Under the pieces are notes generated by a model. The model ran no database searches. It saw only the letters and a program-made list of their open reading frames with translations, and was not told where the DNA came from. From a virus, in IMG/VR virus record IMGVR_UViG_3300036766_000086, positions 1 through 42,555 of that record: a stretch of DNA of 42,555 nucleotides. The stretch is one strand, 5' to 3'. The stretch's first letter is position 1. Each line of letters begins with the position of its first letter. The position numbers were made by a program, and so were the translations under genes. Shown here piece after piece: positions 23,673 to 31,971 of this stretch.

Positions 23673-25894
23673 TGGCGAATGTAATTGAATTCTCTTTAAA
23701 GGCTGTCGATAATTTCAGTGCTGAAATGGGTACGTTATCAAAACAGATGAGTGACCTTGAAAAAACATTAGGTAAGCTTGCTATAGCTGGACTTGTCTAT
23801 AAAGCCGTAGATATGGCAAAGGCATCATTAGAAAATGCTGACGCTATGGGCAAGGCCGCACAAAAAGCAGGAACGACAGCAGAGGAATTTTCTGCACTTG
23901 CTTGGGCTGCAAAACTTTCAGAAGTTGAAACAGGTACATTGTCCGCTGGGCTTCGCGGCCTTTCTAAGGCTATGGTTGAAGGCGAAGGCGGTGCTGGAGG
24001 ATTGCAACTTGCAGAACTTGGTATTGATGCAAGAAAAGCAAACGGCGAGTTAAAGCAAACAACCGATGTGCTTATGGAAGTTGCAGATGCTTTCGCAAAC
24101 GCAAAAGATGATGCAGCAAAAACTACTGCAGCAATGGCTATTTTTAGCCGTGCTGGACGTGAGATGGTTCCCATGCTTAATGAAGGTAGCAAGGGATTAA
24201 AAGACATGATGAAGGATGCCGAAAAACTCGGCATGGTCATTAGCGGTGATTTTGCCGCATCAGCAGATAAAATCAATGATAACCTGACAACGCTTTCAAA
24301 TGTAATGAAAGGCCGTGTAAACGTGGCAATGGCCGAACTAGCTCCTACATTAGAATTATTGACAAATCAATTTGTAGAATTTTCAACAGAAGGGGATAAG
24401 GTTCAAAAAGCTGGGCATTTAATTGCTGACGTAGTAAAGGCTTTGATTGCGGCTGGTAAAATTGCGGCTGGTGTATTTGAAGTTATAGGTACTAATATTG
24501 GCGGTATGATGGCTGTAATTGTTCAGGCATTGAGTGGAGACTTTAAAGGCGCGGCTGAAACATTTAAAAATTTACAAAAGGATATGTATAAAACTGTTGA
24601 AGATACCACAAAGGGGGTGGCAGATTTATACAATGGTCAAGCGGAAAGTGTAGCCGCTGCAGAAGCAAAGAAAGTAGCCGCACTTAGAAAAACTCAGAAA
24701 GAGATGGAAACAGATAATGAAGAAAAAAAGAAAGCACGCGAAGAATTAAAAAAACTAGAAAAAGATTTAGAGGCCTTTGAAATACAAATGCAGACACAAA
24801 TTCAAACTATGGGTATGAGTTCGTCTGCTGCAAAATTATATGAGTTAGCTGTTAAAGGTTTAGGCAGAGAGGCTTTAGATACAGCAATAAACTTAAATGC
24901 TCAATTAGAAGCGAGTACAAAACTCCAAGAGTCACAAGATAAAGGCGCGGATATTATCAAGGGATTAAGAACGCCGCAAGAAGAATACAATCTTCAAATG
25001 AGTGAAACTGTTCGCATTATGAAAGAAGGTGAATTTTCTAACACGCAAATTACAGAAGCATTAGGTAGGCAAGCGGAAGCATGGGCAATTGCAAAAATAT
25101 CAACTCAAGATTATAAAGATGGGGTAACTGATGCTTTTGCCAGTGCTGGTGAAACAATGGCAGTGCATTTAGAACAGATGGGTTCCGCATCTTTCCAAAT
25201 GGGGCAAATGATCGAGTCAGTAGCAATGACAATGGTTAAAGGAGTTGGAGATTCAATTGCAGCTGTTATTGTAGATGGTGCTGACTTATCTAATGCTCTT
25301 GCTAATGTAGCAAAACAAGTTATGAAAACAGTTATATCAACTCTGATTCAGATTGGGATACAGAGAATGATATTAGCAGCGGTTGGTCGTGGTGTAGACA
25401 CGCTTGAAGGCGCTTCAAAACTTGGTACAACCTCGTCTCTTGTTTATGCAACTGCGTTTTTAGATTCCGCATCACTTGGCCCGATTGGATTGGCTGCAGC
25501 CCCAGCAGTTGCAGCAGCGTCAGTTGCAACAATGCTTGCTGGTGCAACAGTTTCAAAAGGCACAGGCGCAGCCGTTGGTTCTACGCCTGCAGCTCACGGT
25601 GGTTTAGATTATGTCCCATCAGAAACAACTTACCTCCTAGACAAAGGTGAGCGTGTTCTATCCCCAAGACAGAATACTGACTTAACCTCATTCCTTGATA
25701 ATCAAGGCGGTGGAAGTGGTATGGTCATTCAAAACCTAACCATCCATGTATTAGAAAATGCAACCAATGTTGACGCATTTACGCGTATGGACAAAATCGA
25801 ATTAAGAAACACTCTCGGTCAGCCTGTAGTCGATGCGCTCAATGAAATGTTCGGCATTGGTGTACGTCCTGATTTCGCAATGCAGGGGAGATAA
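23672..25894 (+). CDS. Tail tape measure protein
   Basis: A 740-residue protein with an N-terminal helical region (FSLKAVDNFSAEMGTLSKQMSDLEKTLGKLA), a TMP core-like segment (FSALAWAAKLSEVETGTLSAGLRGL), long coiled coils (about 325-375, AEAKKVAALRKTQKEMETD), hydrophobic segments near 525-640, and a C-terminal GGLDYVPSETTYLLDKGERVLSPRQN motif common to phage tape measures. A length of 740 residues predicts a tail of roughly 110 nm at 0.15 nm per residue. The base composition is more A-rich than neighbouring genes. Confidence 0.9.
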   Translation: MANVIEFSLKAVDNFSAEMGTLSKQMSDLEKTLGKLAIAGLVYKAVDMAKASLENADAMGKAAQKAGTTAEEFSALAWAAKLSEVETGTLSAGLRGLSKAMVEGEGGAGGLQLAELGIDARKANGELKQTTDVLMEVADAFANAKDDAAKTTAAMAIFSRAGREMVPMLNEGSKGLKDMMKDAEKLGMVISGDFAASADKINDNLTTLSNVMKGRVNVAMAELAPTLELLTNQFVEFSTEGDKVQKAGHLIADVVKALIAAGKIAAGVFEVIGTNIGGMMAVIVQALSGDFKGAAETFKNLQKDMYKTVEDTTKGVADLYNGQAESVAAAEAKKVAALRKTQKEMETDNEEKKKAREELKKLEKDLEAFEIQMQTQIQTMGMSSSAAKLYELAVKGLGREALDTAINLNAQLEASTKLQESQDKGADIIKGLRTPQEEYNLQMSETVRIMKEGEFSNTQITEALGRQAEAWAIAKISTQDYKDGVTDAFASAGETMAVHLEQMGSASFQMGQMIESVAMTMVKGVGDSIAAVIVDGADLSNALANVAKQVMKTVISTLIQIGIQRMILAAVGRGVDTLEGASKLGTTSSLVYATAFLDSASLGPIGLAAAPAVAAASVATMLAGATVSKGTGAAVGSTPAAHGGLDYVPSETTYLLDKGERVLSPRQNTDLTSFLDNQGGGSGMVIQNLTIHVLENATNVDAFTRMDKIELRNTLGQPVVDALNEMFGIGVRPDFAMQGR

Positions 25895-25898
25895 TTAG

Positions 25899-26252
25899 AT
25901 GCCTTCTTATGTCCTGAGTGACGGGTCAAGCGTAGTTAGTTTAAATCCTGACTACGACATCAAGATCCGCGATAAAAAAATAGAATCTGCCATGCGCACG
26001 CGCACGGGGGCGCAGTACAAATATATCTGGGGTAGGTATAAGGGCTTGACGATGAAAGTCGATTACCTTACGTCTGCTGACATGACCCGCGTCAATTCAT
26101 GGTGGGGGGCAAATACTCCGGTGAAATTGTTCGACCTGAATAGTGCGGTTGTGATTAGTGGATATATCAGCAATCCAGATACACCGATTGACCAATACGT
26201 AGCACCATACACAGATCAATTTAAAGGCTCTATCGAATTGGAGTCATTTTAA
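25899..26252 (+). CDS. Minor tail protein (distal-tail type)
   Basis: A 117-residue protein (YVLSDGSSVVSLNPDYDIKIRDKKIESAMRTRTGAQYKYIWGRYKGLTMKVDYLTSADMTRVNSWW...). The pattern of a short beta protein following tape measure suggests a distal tail or tip-attachment protein. Its stop overlaps the next start by one base. Exact family uncertain. Confidence 0.65.
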   Translation: MPSYVLSDGSSVVSLNPDYDIKIRDKKIESAMRTRTGAQYKYIWGRYKGLTMKVDYLTSADMTRVNSWWGANTPVKLFDLNSAVVISGYISNPDTPIDQYVAPYTDQFKGSIELESF

Positions 26253-27415
26253 TGTACTCAGTTACTTCGTCTTTTATCTCACTAGCCGCCAGCAAGCAAG
26301 CTGCATGGGCGCGTCAGTTGATGATAGGGGGAAGTGACTATTCATCGAAGGTAATGAAGTGGCCTAGCATCTCAAGAAGTTGGGACACTGCCTCACCAAA
26401 GTCAGTCACGATTGATTTGTCAAACGCAGACCGGACATTTAATTTTTTCCTGAATGACGGTACGAAGCTGCACACGTCTTGCTCAATAAATATGGGTTTT
26501 AATGTGTCGAGTGAATCTGTTCAGGTAATGGCTGGAACAATTGATTCATTAAAATTCAATAATGAAAAATGTTCAATCACGATTATTGATAAATTTAAAA
26601 TTCTGACTGATAGGCTTGTGGGCGATTCGTCTACACCAACAAATTTCATATCATCGAGTTATCTGGTGCATGATATTGCATGGTACGTCTGCACCTCGTA
26701 TGGTGGGTTGTCTGCTGTAACCAGTACCAATAATCCAGATATAGACTATGCTAGTTTCAACAGCTGGACTTCTGTATTTTCGACTGATAACGTGAGAATG
26801 CGCGGTTCGTTCTCTGGGCAAACAGCGGCTGAACTTTTGAAGAAAATTGCAAACTTAACTCAGTCAGCTATTTGGGTCGAAAATAATAAATTGAAATTTT
26901 CTCGTTTCACAATTTCGACAAGTGCCGCATTGTCGTTTGATGAAAGCACGATCATTGACGGCACGCAGGCAATGGATGAGCGCGACCTTGTGAATAAGCA
27001 TTATGTAAATGCGAACTATGATGTCACGTCTAAAGTATATGCGATAGTTGTTAACGATAATTCGTCATCCAGTATTTCACGATACGGACTTAAAGAAAAA
27101 ACTTCCAACGAAACGAATATCTGGTATACAAACTCAGCGTCTGCATTAAACTTCGCTCAGAGGATGGTATTAACTGGAAAAGAAATACTCCCAAAAATGA
27201 GTATCAAAACTCCGTTGCAATCTGTACATATTACCATTGGAGATTGCATTACAATGACTGATGCGCATTTACAAATAACCGATAATTATCGGGTGATGAC
27301 TGACCAGCTTGACATGGAGTCTGGAACAAAAACTTTGACACTTGACCAGACGCAATTTTTACAGAGGTTCAATCTTGATATTTCGGCATTGGATTCTTCG
27401 GACGTTTTAACATGA
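26252..27415 (+). CDS. Tail tip hub-like protein
   Basis: A 387-residue beta-rich protein with WARQLMIGGSDYSSKVMKWPSISRSWDTASPKSVTIDLSNADRTFNFF near the start and a C-terminal section ending ...TKTLTLDQTQFL. This layout resembles hub domains of siphovirus tail tips that continue the tube. It is the largest tail-tip gene here, since no lambda J-sized protein is present. Receptor binding is more likely done by the Gly-rich protein downstream. Confidence 0.6.
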   Translation: MYSVTSSFISLAASKQAAWARQLMIGGSDYSSKVMKWPSISRSWDTASPKSVTIDLSNADRTFNFFLNDGTKLHTSCSINMGFNVSSESVQVMAGTIDSLKFNNEKCSITIIDKFKILTDRLVGDSSTPTNFISSSYLVHDIAWYVCTSYGGLSAVTSTNNPDIDYASFNSWTSVFSTDNVRMRGSFSGQTAAELLKKIANLTQSAIWVENNKLKFSRFTISTSAALSFDESTIIDGTQAMDERDLVNKHYVNANYDVTSKVYAIVVNDNSSSSISRYGLKEKTSNETNIWYTNSASALNFAQRMVLTGKEILPKMSIKTPLQSVHITIGDCITMTDAHLQITDNYRVMTDQLDMESGTKTLTLDQTQFLQRFNLDISALDSSDVLT

Positions 27416-27422
27416 GGGTATT

Positions 27423-27608
27423 ATGGCAATCTTAAAAACAATTGAATGCGATGTATGTAAATGGTCGCTCCCTGAACACACTCCAAACGCTGGATTTCAA
27501 GGATGGGGCGCGATACAAGGTGTACAGTTAAACGGGGTGGACAATCCTACGCTATGCCCTGTTTGTTTGGGCAAGGTGATGGCTGTTATTGACATAGAAA
27601 GGAAGTAA
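27423..27608 (+). CDS. Small zinc-ribbon protein in the tail module
   Basis: A 61-residue protein with CDVCKW at residues 9-14 and CPVCLGK near 50, a treble-clef or ribbon-type metal site split by a 35-residue insert. It may be a structural metal protein of the tail tip or a regulatory protein caught in the module. The start has TGAGGGTATT upstream. Confidence 0.65.
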   Translation: MAILKTIECDVCKWSLPEHTPNAGFQGWGAIQGVQLNGVDNPTLCPVCLGKVMAVIDIERK

Positions 27609-27610
27609 TT

Positions 27611-28285
27611 ATGGCATGGACAAGTTTAACATTTGCGTATGGGTCTGTTTTGACCAGTACGAAGATGACGCAGATGTACGACAACATGGTCTCAATCTGT
27701 CCGCTCGCGGCTAGTGGTACGTTCGGGACACTCCTTAAATACACTATCATCACAGCATCCAATGCGGCATGGGCGAAACAAGCTGACACTACACTGATTA
27801 TTGTACGGTGTATAGGTGGTGGCGGTGGAGGTGGTGAAGGCGGTGGCGGAGATGGTGGGGGTAATTACGGGAATGGCGGCGGCGGTGGGTATCCTGCCCC
27901 AAGTCCTGCAAACACAGCAGTTATAACAAACCCACCGGCAACTATGTCTGCTGTTGTTGGTGCTGGTGGAACTTCTAGTAACGCAGGTGGAACATCATCT
28001 TTCAATGGTGTGGCAAGTGCTCTGGGGGGTGGTAGCGGATTTGTTGGTGCAAGTTATGCTAATACAACTGGTGGTGCGAATGGTGCGGTTGGATATTCAA
28101 GCTCATTTGCGGCTGGCGGCGCAGGCGGGGCTGGCGCAGGCACAGGCGTCGGACCAGGTAGTGTTGGAGGAAGTCCAGCGGCAAACTCACTTGCTGGCGG
28201 TGGTGGTGGCGGTGGTGGTGGCGGTACTGCTGGGCCTGGCGGTACTGGCAGCGCTGGAATAATTTATGTTTGGGAGTACGCATAA
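27611..28285 (+). CDS. Glycine-rich adhesin-like tail protein
   Basis: A 224-residue protein. The N-terminal 70 residues (MAWTSLTFAYGSVLTSTKMTQMYDNMVSI...) form an attachment domain. Residues about 74-218 have long glycine runs (GGGGGGGEGGGGDGGG and others) separated by short variable segments, with a final WEYA. This matches glycine-rich tail-tip adhesins whose polyglycine II sandwich displays variable loops to the receptor. GGT/GGC-rich repeats make it prone to recombination. It is probably the main host-range determinant. Confidence 0.75.
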   Translation: MAWTSLTFAYGSVLTSTKMTQMYDNMVSICPLAASGTFGTLLKYTIITASNAAWAKQADTTLIIVRCIGGGGGGGEGGGGDGGGNYGNGGGGGYPAPSPANTAVITNPPATMSAVVGAGGTSSNAGGTSSFNGVASALGGGSGFVGASYANTTGGANGAVGYSSSFAAGGAGGAGAGTGVGPGSVGGSPAANSLAGGGGGGGGGGTAGPGGTGSAGIIYVWEYA

Positions 28286-28599
28286 TGAGACAAGCAATAG
28301 TAGATAACGGAGTTGTGGTTAATATCGCTGTCGGTGACGCTGGCGGTATTGAGATACCTGATGATAGTCCTGTTAGCATTGGATGGACGCATAGTGCCGG
28401 GGTATTTGCTGCACCCGTACCTTTACCCCCAACTGTGAACCAGCAGAAGGATGCACTACAAGCCAAGATAGATACTATCGAAGCAGGTCAACGAACAGCA
28501 ATCAGAGAGGCTATACTTAATAAGGCGGGTGCAATGGGGAAACTTACAGCAATTGATAGCAAAGTAGTAGCTCTGAGAGCGCAGAAAGACGCACTATGA
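28285..28599 (+). CDS. Small tail fibre-associated protein
   Basis: A 104-residue protein (MRQAIVDNGVVVNIAVGDAGG...VSIGWTHSAGVFAAPVP..., then a helical charged tail QQKDALQAKIDTIEAGQRTAIRE). This resembles small phage proteins that follow receptor-binding genes and may chaperone or cap them. ATG 28285 shares a base with the preceding stop; a TTG at 28270 is less likely. Confidence 0.65.
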   Translation: MRQAIVDNGVVVNIAVGDAGGIEIPDDSPVSIGWTHSAGVFAAPVPLPPTVNQQKDALQAKIDTIEAGQRTAIREAILNKAGAMGKLTAIDSKVVALRAQKDAL

Positions 28600-28958
28600 A
28601 ATACTTTCTGATAGCTATCTTAGGTGGAATGCTGGTGGTGTTCCTAACCGCTGAATCTCGTGCGGTTGACTTGAAATACTGCGGGCAGCCATTACGAAAC
28701 GATGTTGGTGTGATTGTCAGGAGTGCCGTATCCAAAGCTGAATTTCGAAGAAACGTTGCTTGCCCGTCAACGGGATTATTTACCGGTGCATGTCCCGGGT
28801 GGAGCGTTGACCACACATGGCCGCTTGCATCTTGCGGGTGTGACACACCAACAAATATGGCTTGGTTACCCAATGCGATCAAGTCTGGATCAGGGGAGTT
28901 TCAAAAAGATAGATGGGAACGCCGTGTCTATCAATGCAGGTTAAATAAGGGACAGTAA
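28596..28958 (+). CDS. HNH-type endonuclease with signal peptide
   Basis: A 120-residue protein. Residues 1 to about 23 (MKYFLIAILGGMLVVFLTAESRAV) look like a cleavable signal or membrane anchor. The nuclease part has CPSTGLFTGACPGWSVDHTWPLASCGCDTPTNMAWLPNAIKSG...KDRWER, with the DH and N residues of an HNH/His-Me finger. Similar periplasmic-type nucleases lie beside lysis genes in other phages. A role in degrading host or competitor DNA outside the cytoplasm is inferred. Confidence 0.8.
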   Translation: MKYFLIAILGGMLVVFLTAESRAVDLKYCGQPLRNDVGVIVRSAVSKAEFRRNVACPSTGLFTGACPGWSVDHTWPLASCGCDTPTNMAWLPNAIKSGSGEFQKDRWERRVYQCRLNKGQ

Positions 28959-29213
28959 ATGGATGCTCAAATGCTTATCAACACACTACTTGGTGCAGTT
29001 GCTTTCCTTGGCGGGATATGGGTCAGGGGAATTGCCGATAGCATGAAAGAACTTAAAACAGTAGATATCGAGCTAGCTGAAAAAGTACAGAATATCGAAG
29101 TGCTAGTGGCTGGACAGTATGTAAAGCGTGACGAGCTTGAAAAATTAGGCGCAGCTATTTTTACTAAGCTGGATAGAATCGAATCAAAATTAGATTTAAA
29201 GGCTGATAAATAA
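28959..29213 (+). CDS. Membrane-anchored coiled-coil protein (XhlA-like, lysis module)
   Basis: An 84-residue protein with a single hydrophobic stretch near the N-terminus (LLGAVAFLGGIWVRGIA) and a charged coiled-coil tail (ELAEKVQNIEVLV...KLDRIESKLDLKADK). Such one-pass proteins often accompany holins. It starts one base after the nuclease stop and overlaps the next gene by one base. Confidence 0.6.
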   Translation: MDAQMLINTLLGAVAFLGGIWVRGIADSMKELKTVDIELAEKVQNIEVLVAGQYVKRDELEKLGAAIFTKLDRIESKLDLKADK

Positions 29214-29368
29214 TGCCAGACAGACGTACATCAATCCGCTGGCCTTATGTCTGTGCGTGGGTTCTGGCGGTGGTAACGATAGTTTCACTGATGGTAATTT
29301 GCATGATGCTGCTGGCTGGATTTAACGGTGTTGTTAATCAATGTATTGATAAATTGGGGCAGACATGA
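29213..29368 (+). CDS. Small single-pass membrane protein (holin-like candidate)
   Basis: A 51-residue protein (MPDRRTSIRWPYVCAWVLAVVTIVSLMVICMMLLAGFNG...) has a basic N-terminus and one strong membrane segment of about 25 residues. It overlaps the upstream stop by one base and the endolysin start by four. Size and position suit a pinholin or antiholin, but no family is recognised. Confidence 0.65.
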   Translation: MPDRRTSIRWPYVCAWVLAVVTIVSLMVICMMLLAGFNGVVNQCIDKLGQT

Positions 29369-29769
29369 GCAGAGATATATCAAAACTTAGTCCATATATG
29401 CAGGTCGCATGGCAAGCATTTAAAAAACAATGTGACGTTGAAAAACTCGGCGTTATAGTTGTATGTACTGACAGGGGCGAAGCAGAACAAGAAGCCGCAT
29501 TTAACTCTGGTGCATCTAGGGCGCATTACGGACAATCAGCCCACAATGCCTTACTATCCAATGGCAAGCCAGCGAGTGAAGCCTTCGACATCGGCGTGAT
29601 CGTAAACGGCAAGTATGTTGGGGATAGCAATCATCCCAGCTACCAAAGGGCAGGGGCAATCGGCGAAGCCTTGGGCTTAAAGTGGTACGGGAACCCAAAG
29701 TATAAGTTCGTCGAGTCAGCGCACTTTCAAAACATGACATGGAGCAAACCAGCAAAGGTGGTTATATGA
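29365..29769 (+). CDS. Endolysin, M15 family peptidase
   Basis: A 134-residue enzyme of the L-alanyl-D-glutamate / D-Ala-D-Ala peptidase group. Motifs are VVCTDRGEAEQEAAF, SxH...AxD (H60 and D75 in GQSAHNALLSNGKPASEAFDIGV), and ESAHFQ with E117 and H120, giving two zinc-ligand His, the Asp and the catalytic Glu. There is no signal peptide, so it depends on a holin. The stop overlaps the next start by four bases. Confidence 0.9.
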   Translation: MSRDISKLSPYMQVAWQAFKKQCDVEKLGVIVVCTDRGEAEQEAAFNSGASRAHYGQSAHNALLSNGKPASEAFDIGVIVNGKYVGDSNHPSYQRAGAIGEALGLKWYGNPKYKFVESAHFQNMTWSKPAKVVI

Positions 29770-30125
29770 GCGAAATTAATCAAGTGAATATGTGGCTCAA
29801 TCTCTTTACTTGGGAAAATGTTGGCAATGTAATGGCTGTCCTGGTGATCGCTGGTGCGGTCATTGGTTTTGTTCATGCCGTGACCTCAAATAAGAACGAA
29901 CATAGTCTTTTAGATATGTTCCTGCCCTTGGGTTCCAGCAAAATGAGAATTAATGGAACGTGGATTGTGGCGATGTTTATTCTTGTTTACCAAACCATAG
30001 GAAATACAGTAACCGAAGGTGTGATCGGTTTAATCATGGCTGCTTTCGTAACTGACCGTGTATTTGGCAGGAAGGACGGCAAAAAGGAAGAAGCAAAAAA
30101 GCCCGAAGCGGAGGCCAAAGAATGA
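29766..30125 (+). CDS. Holin-like two-span membrane protein
   Basis: A 119-residue protein with hydrophobic segments near residues 18-37 (NVGNVMAVLVIAGAVIGFVHAV) and 64-95 (WIVAMFILVYQTIG, VIGLIMAAFV), followed by a charged Lys/Glu tail (KKEEAKKPEAEAKE). This is the pattern of several phage holins. ATG 29766 is used rather than an upstream frame extension inside the endolysin gene. It is the best holin candidate of the cassette. Confidence 0.7.
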   Translation: MSEINQVNMWLNLFTWENVGNVMAVLVIAGAVIGFVHAVTSNKNEHSLLDMFLPLGSSKMRINGTWIVAMFILVYQTIGNTVTEGVIGLIMAAFVTDRVFGRKDGKKEEAKKPEAEAKE

Positions 30126-30559
30126 ACTGGTATGCATGGCTGTTCAACGGAACGCTTCTGCTGGCTGTTTTAGGCGCGTCCTTTGCTTTCGGGTATCATA
30201 CTGCCGAAAATAAATTACAGCCCGAAATTAGCGCCCTGAATGCTTCCCTGCTGGCGATAGATGTGATTGCAAAAGAAAATGTAAGAACTCAACAGGAGGT
30301 TGCAAATGTTATTAAACTTAAAGATGACAAGTATCGTGCTGCTATTGCTTACTATGAGCTCCTGCGTGTGCCCAAAGCCCCAAATAATCCTAGTCCCGGC
30401 CAAGCTCCCCAAGATACCACAGGAGTGGACGGAAGACCCCAAGAGCAAACCATTACTGGATGCCCTAGTGAAGTCGAAAGCGAGTTCCTTACCTGCACAA
30501 GAGTAAGGTCAGGCATGGCGGAATTTTTCAGGCGCAACCCATTCCCAGTAGAGAAATAA
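30122..30559 (+). CDS. Rz: Inner-membrane spanin (Rz-like)
   Basis: A 145-residue protein with an N-terminal membrane segment (LLLAVLGASFAFGYHTAENK) and a periplasmic helical region, the i-spanin layout. The lipoprotein partner is encoded inside it in another frame. Together they fuse inner and outer membranes at the last step of lysis. Cysteines near the end (TGCPSEV, FLTCTR) could stabilise the complex. Confidence 0.8.
   Translation: MNWYAWLFNGTLLLAVLGASFAFGYHTAENKLQPEISALNASLLAIDVIAKENVRTQQEVANVIKLKDDKYRAAIAYYELLRVPKAPNNPSPGQAPQDTTGVDGRPQEQTITGCPSEVESEFLTCTRVRSGMAEFFRRNPFPVEK
30306..30506 (+). CDS. Rz1: Outer-membrane spanin lipoprotein (Rz1-like), embedded in Rz
   Basis: A 66-residue frame lies wholly inside Rz. 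A signal peptide (LNLKMTSIVLLLLTMSSC) ends in a lipobox with the lipidated Cys at residue 20. The mature part is short and proline-containing (PKPQIILVPAKLPKIPQEW), as in o-spanins. ATG 30306 is chosen because AGGAGG lies six bases upstream, placed within the Rz coding sequence. Confidence 0.85.
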   Translation: MLLNLKMTSIVLLLLTMSSCVCPKPQIILVPAKLPKIPQEWTEDPKSKPLLDALVKSKASSLPAQE

Positions 30560-30566
30560 GATATAA

Positions 30567-30863
30567 TCATAATGTCGTGAACGGGCTTCCCGGTTGAAGA
30601 TTAAAACACTCCGGCCAAACATCTCTCCAGCCGGGTAAATCTTTACCCACTACAGGGGCTTCAATTTTCAATTCTGCAGTAGCTTTAAATCTCCCTGATG
30701 TACGGCTGATTTGCCTACCTATCTGGACAACTTCACCGCTACCGATTAATTCAAGCATGACTCTATATCTTGATGTATGTTGGGTCGGATTAACATCTTT
30801 CATCGAAAATTCTAACCCATTTTTGCGGGCGATTATTTTACGGATATCTTGTTTGAGGCTCAT
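30567..30863 (-). CDS. Small hypothetical protein, last gene of leftward operon
   Basis: A 98-residue basic protein (MSLKQDIRKIIARKNGLEFSMKDVNPTQHTSRYRVMLELIGSGEVVQIGRQISRTSGRFKA...). The middle resembles a winged-helix read: helix-rich start, then GEVVQIGRQ...SGRFKA like a wing. A DNA-binding role is possible. ATG 30863 follows the upstream stop after one base (TGATATG). Its first 12 codons are duplicated at 180-214. Confidence 0.6.
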   Translation of the reverse strand: MSLKQDIRKIIARKNGLEFSMKDVNPTQHTSRYRVMLELIGSGEVVQIGRQISRTSGRFKATAELKIEAPVVGKDLPGWRDVWPECFNLQPGSPFTTL

Positions 30864-30929
30864 ATCATCCCTTTGCTGCTTTTTTAATAATATCCCTGTA
30901 AACACCTTTTGAACGCAGGAAGCTGCAAC
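30829..30929 (-). repeat. Source copy of the 101-bp inverted duplication
   Basis: This segment spans the junction between two intact genes and is identical, in inverted orientation, to 114-214. Because both genes are intact here and fragmentary there, this is the donor copy. Position 30915 (G, - strand C) agrees with 128, not with the variant at 42479. Confidence 0.9.
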
Positions 30930-31128
30930 CAGTGACATCTTGAATCCATTCGCGCAATTCCACGTTTGGTTCAATCGGCACAAGTACATACCCTTCTTTT
31001 AGTTCTATCTCGCACTCATGTCTTTCAATCGTTATTACTGTATTGACAAGTTTTAGTATTCCAGGCGGAACCCGAACAGATAGGGGATCAATTGATTTCA
31101 TCAGGTTAAGTAATTCTTGTTCTGTCAT
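30865..31128 (-). CDS. Hypothetical protein
   Basis: An 87-residue protein (MTEQELLNLMKSIDPLSVRVPPGILKLVNTVITIERHECEIELKEGYVLVPIEPN..., ending ...RDIIKKAAKG). ATG 31128 has CGGAGGAGC upstream. The predicted alpha-beta content offers no family. It is directly upstream of, and almost contiguous with, the last leftward gene. Its final 20 codons are present in the duplicated fragment at 114-178. Confidence 0.6.
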   Translation of the reverse strand: MTEQELLNLMKSIDPLSVRVPPGILKLVNTVITIERHECEIELKEGYVLVPIEPNVELREWIQDVTGCSFLRSKGVYRDIIKKAAKG

Positions 31129-31174
31129 TTTGCTCCTCCGATATAGGCGACATTAATATTTTTCTGGTTGTTTT

Positions 31175-31354
31175 CTAAATACAGTTAAGGGATTCCTCTT
31201 TTGTAGGGAGGATTCCTTTATGTTCATCACATCGCCCTATCAATCCATCCTTAAGCATCTCTTTTGCAATTCCTTGCCCGTAGAAAATTAAGCATCTATG
31301 ATATGGGCTTGTTTCTCCGCTCAAGTGGTAGCGGCAATCATGGCAGTCATTCAT
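31175..31354 (-). CDS. Small Cys-rich protein (cassette gene)
   Basis: A 59-residue protein (MNDCHDCRYHLSGETSPYHRCLIFYGQGIAKEMLKDGLIGRCDEH...) has CHDC, C21 and C42, a likely zinc site. ATG 31354 has AGGGTAAAG upstream and lies 25 bases after the R' core of the attC-like site at 31379-31440, the usual cassette spacing. No attC follows it, so it is the terminal unit of the leftward array. Confidence 0.6.
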   Translation of the reverse strand: MNDCHDCRYHLSGETSPYHRCLIFYGQGIAKEMLKDGLIGRCDEHKGILPTKEESLNCI

Positions 31355-31378
31355 ATCTTTACCCTATTGAAAGTTATC

Positions 31379-31440
31379 CCCTAACCCATCGGTGAAGCGG
31401 GAGCCGCAAAAGCGCGGCCCCCTTACCTCACACGTTAGGG
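31379..31440 (-). repeat. attC-like site (leftward array)
   Basis: On the - strand the R'' core CCCTAAC (31440-31434) and R' core GTTAGGG (31385-31379) are perfectly complementary. The stem GGGGGCCGC/GCGGCTCCC encloses GCTTTT. The stop codon of the upstream gene (31435-31437) lies inside R''. Confidence 0.85.
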
Positions 31441-31695
31441 GCTTTCCCCCAGTATGGTCAATGCCTCGGCGATCAAAGGTTCGTCAGCCTTGGCAAGTTC
31501 GGCGCGCAATTTCAGGACACTTAGCCTCGCCAAAAATCGTACTGATATACCATTATCCTTCTCACCGTTTTCATACACTGGTTCTGCCAAGATTGCTTTT
31601 ACGCATTCCTGTAGTGTTGCCACCGTATCTTCATCCCACCATTCATCTGGTAATTCTGGCGGGTCTTCTGGTTCTCCCCACACTTCATAACTCAT
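31435..31695 (-). CDS. Acidic hypothetical protein (cassette gene)
   Basis: An 86-residue acidic protein (MSYEVWGEPEDPPELPDEWWDEDTVATLQECVKAILAEP...) has a proline/acid-rich start followed by helical sequence (RLSVLKLRAELAKADEPLIAEALTI). It sits between attC-like sites at 31721 and 31379, and its stop codon is supplied by the latter. An acidic, DNA-mimic-like composition is noticeable but not proof of function. Confidence 0.65.
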   Translation of the reverse strand: MSYEVWGEPEDPPELPDEWWDEDTVATLQECVKAILAEPVYENGEKDNGISVRFLARLSVLKLRAELAKADEPLIAEALTILGESP

Positions 31696-31720
31696 GGTTT
31701 ACCTATCTTTTAAAATTAGC

Positions 31721-31745
31721 CCCTAACCCATCATTCAAGCGTCTC
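31721..31745 (-). repeat. attC-like 3' half site (leftward array)
   Basis: On the - strand GACGCTTGAATGATGGGTTA continues into the R' core GTTAGGG (31727-31721). The R'' side and stem are absent, because the upstream gene ends directly at TGA 31746-31744. It is probably a deletion derivative that removed the 5' half. Confidence 0.6.
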
Positions 31746-31947
31746 AGTATTCCACTGATTCAAGCTTAAATTCATGTCCGCACTCTTGGCATTCGATCTC
31801 AAGTCCGCGCAAGTCATCCCATCGGTTGCTAAAAATTGCTTCCGATATGCAGTTATCTGCGTCATAGTCTCCAGATGCGAGGTCTATATCTTCCTCGCAC
31901 TTCGGGCATGAAAGCATCAAAGACCATTCAAGCTGTGCTGTTGTCAT
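31744..31947 (-). CDS. Zinc-ribbon protein (cassette gene)
   Basis: A 67-residue protein with CPKCEEDIDL and CQECGHEFKL, a classic two-knuckle zinc ribbon, separated by an acidic middle (SGDYDADNC). ATG 31947 follows ACGGAGAATATGAA; a longer frame starting at 31989 would run from within the attC. It begins 25 bases after the attC R' core at 31972-31978. Confidence 0.7.
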   Translation of the reverse strand: MTTAQLEWSLMLSCPKCEEDIDLASGDYDADNCISEAIFSNRWDDLRGLEIECQECGHEFKLESVEY

Positions 31948-31971
31948 TTCATATTCTCCGTTGAAAAAGCC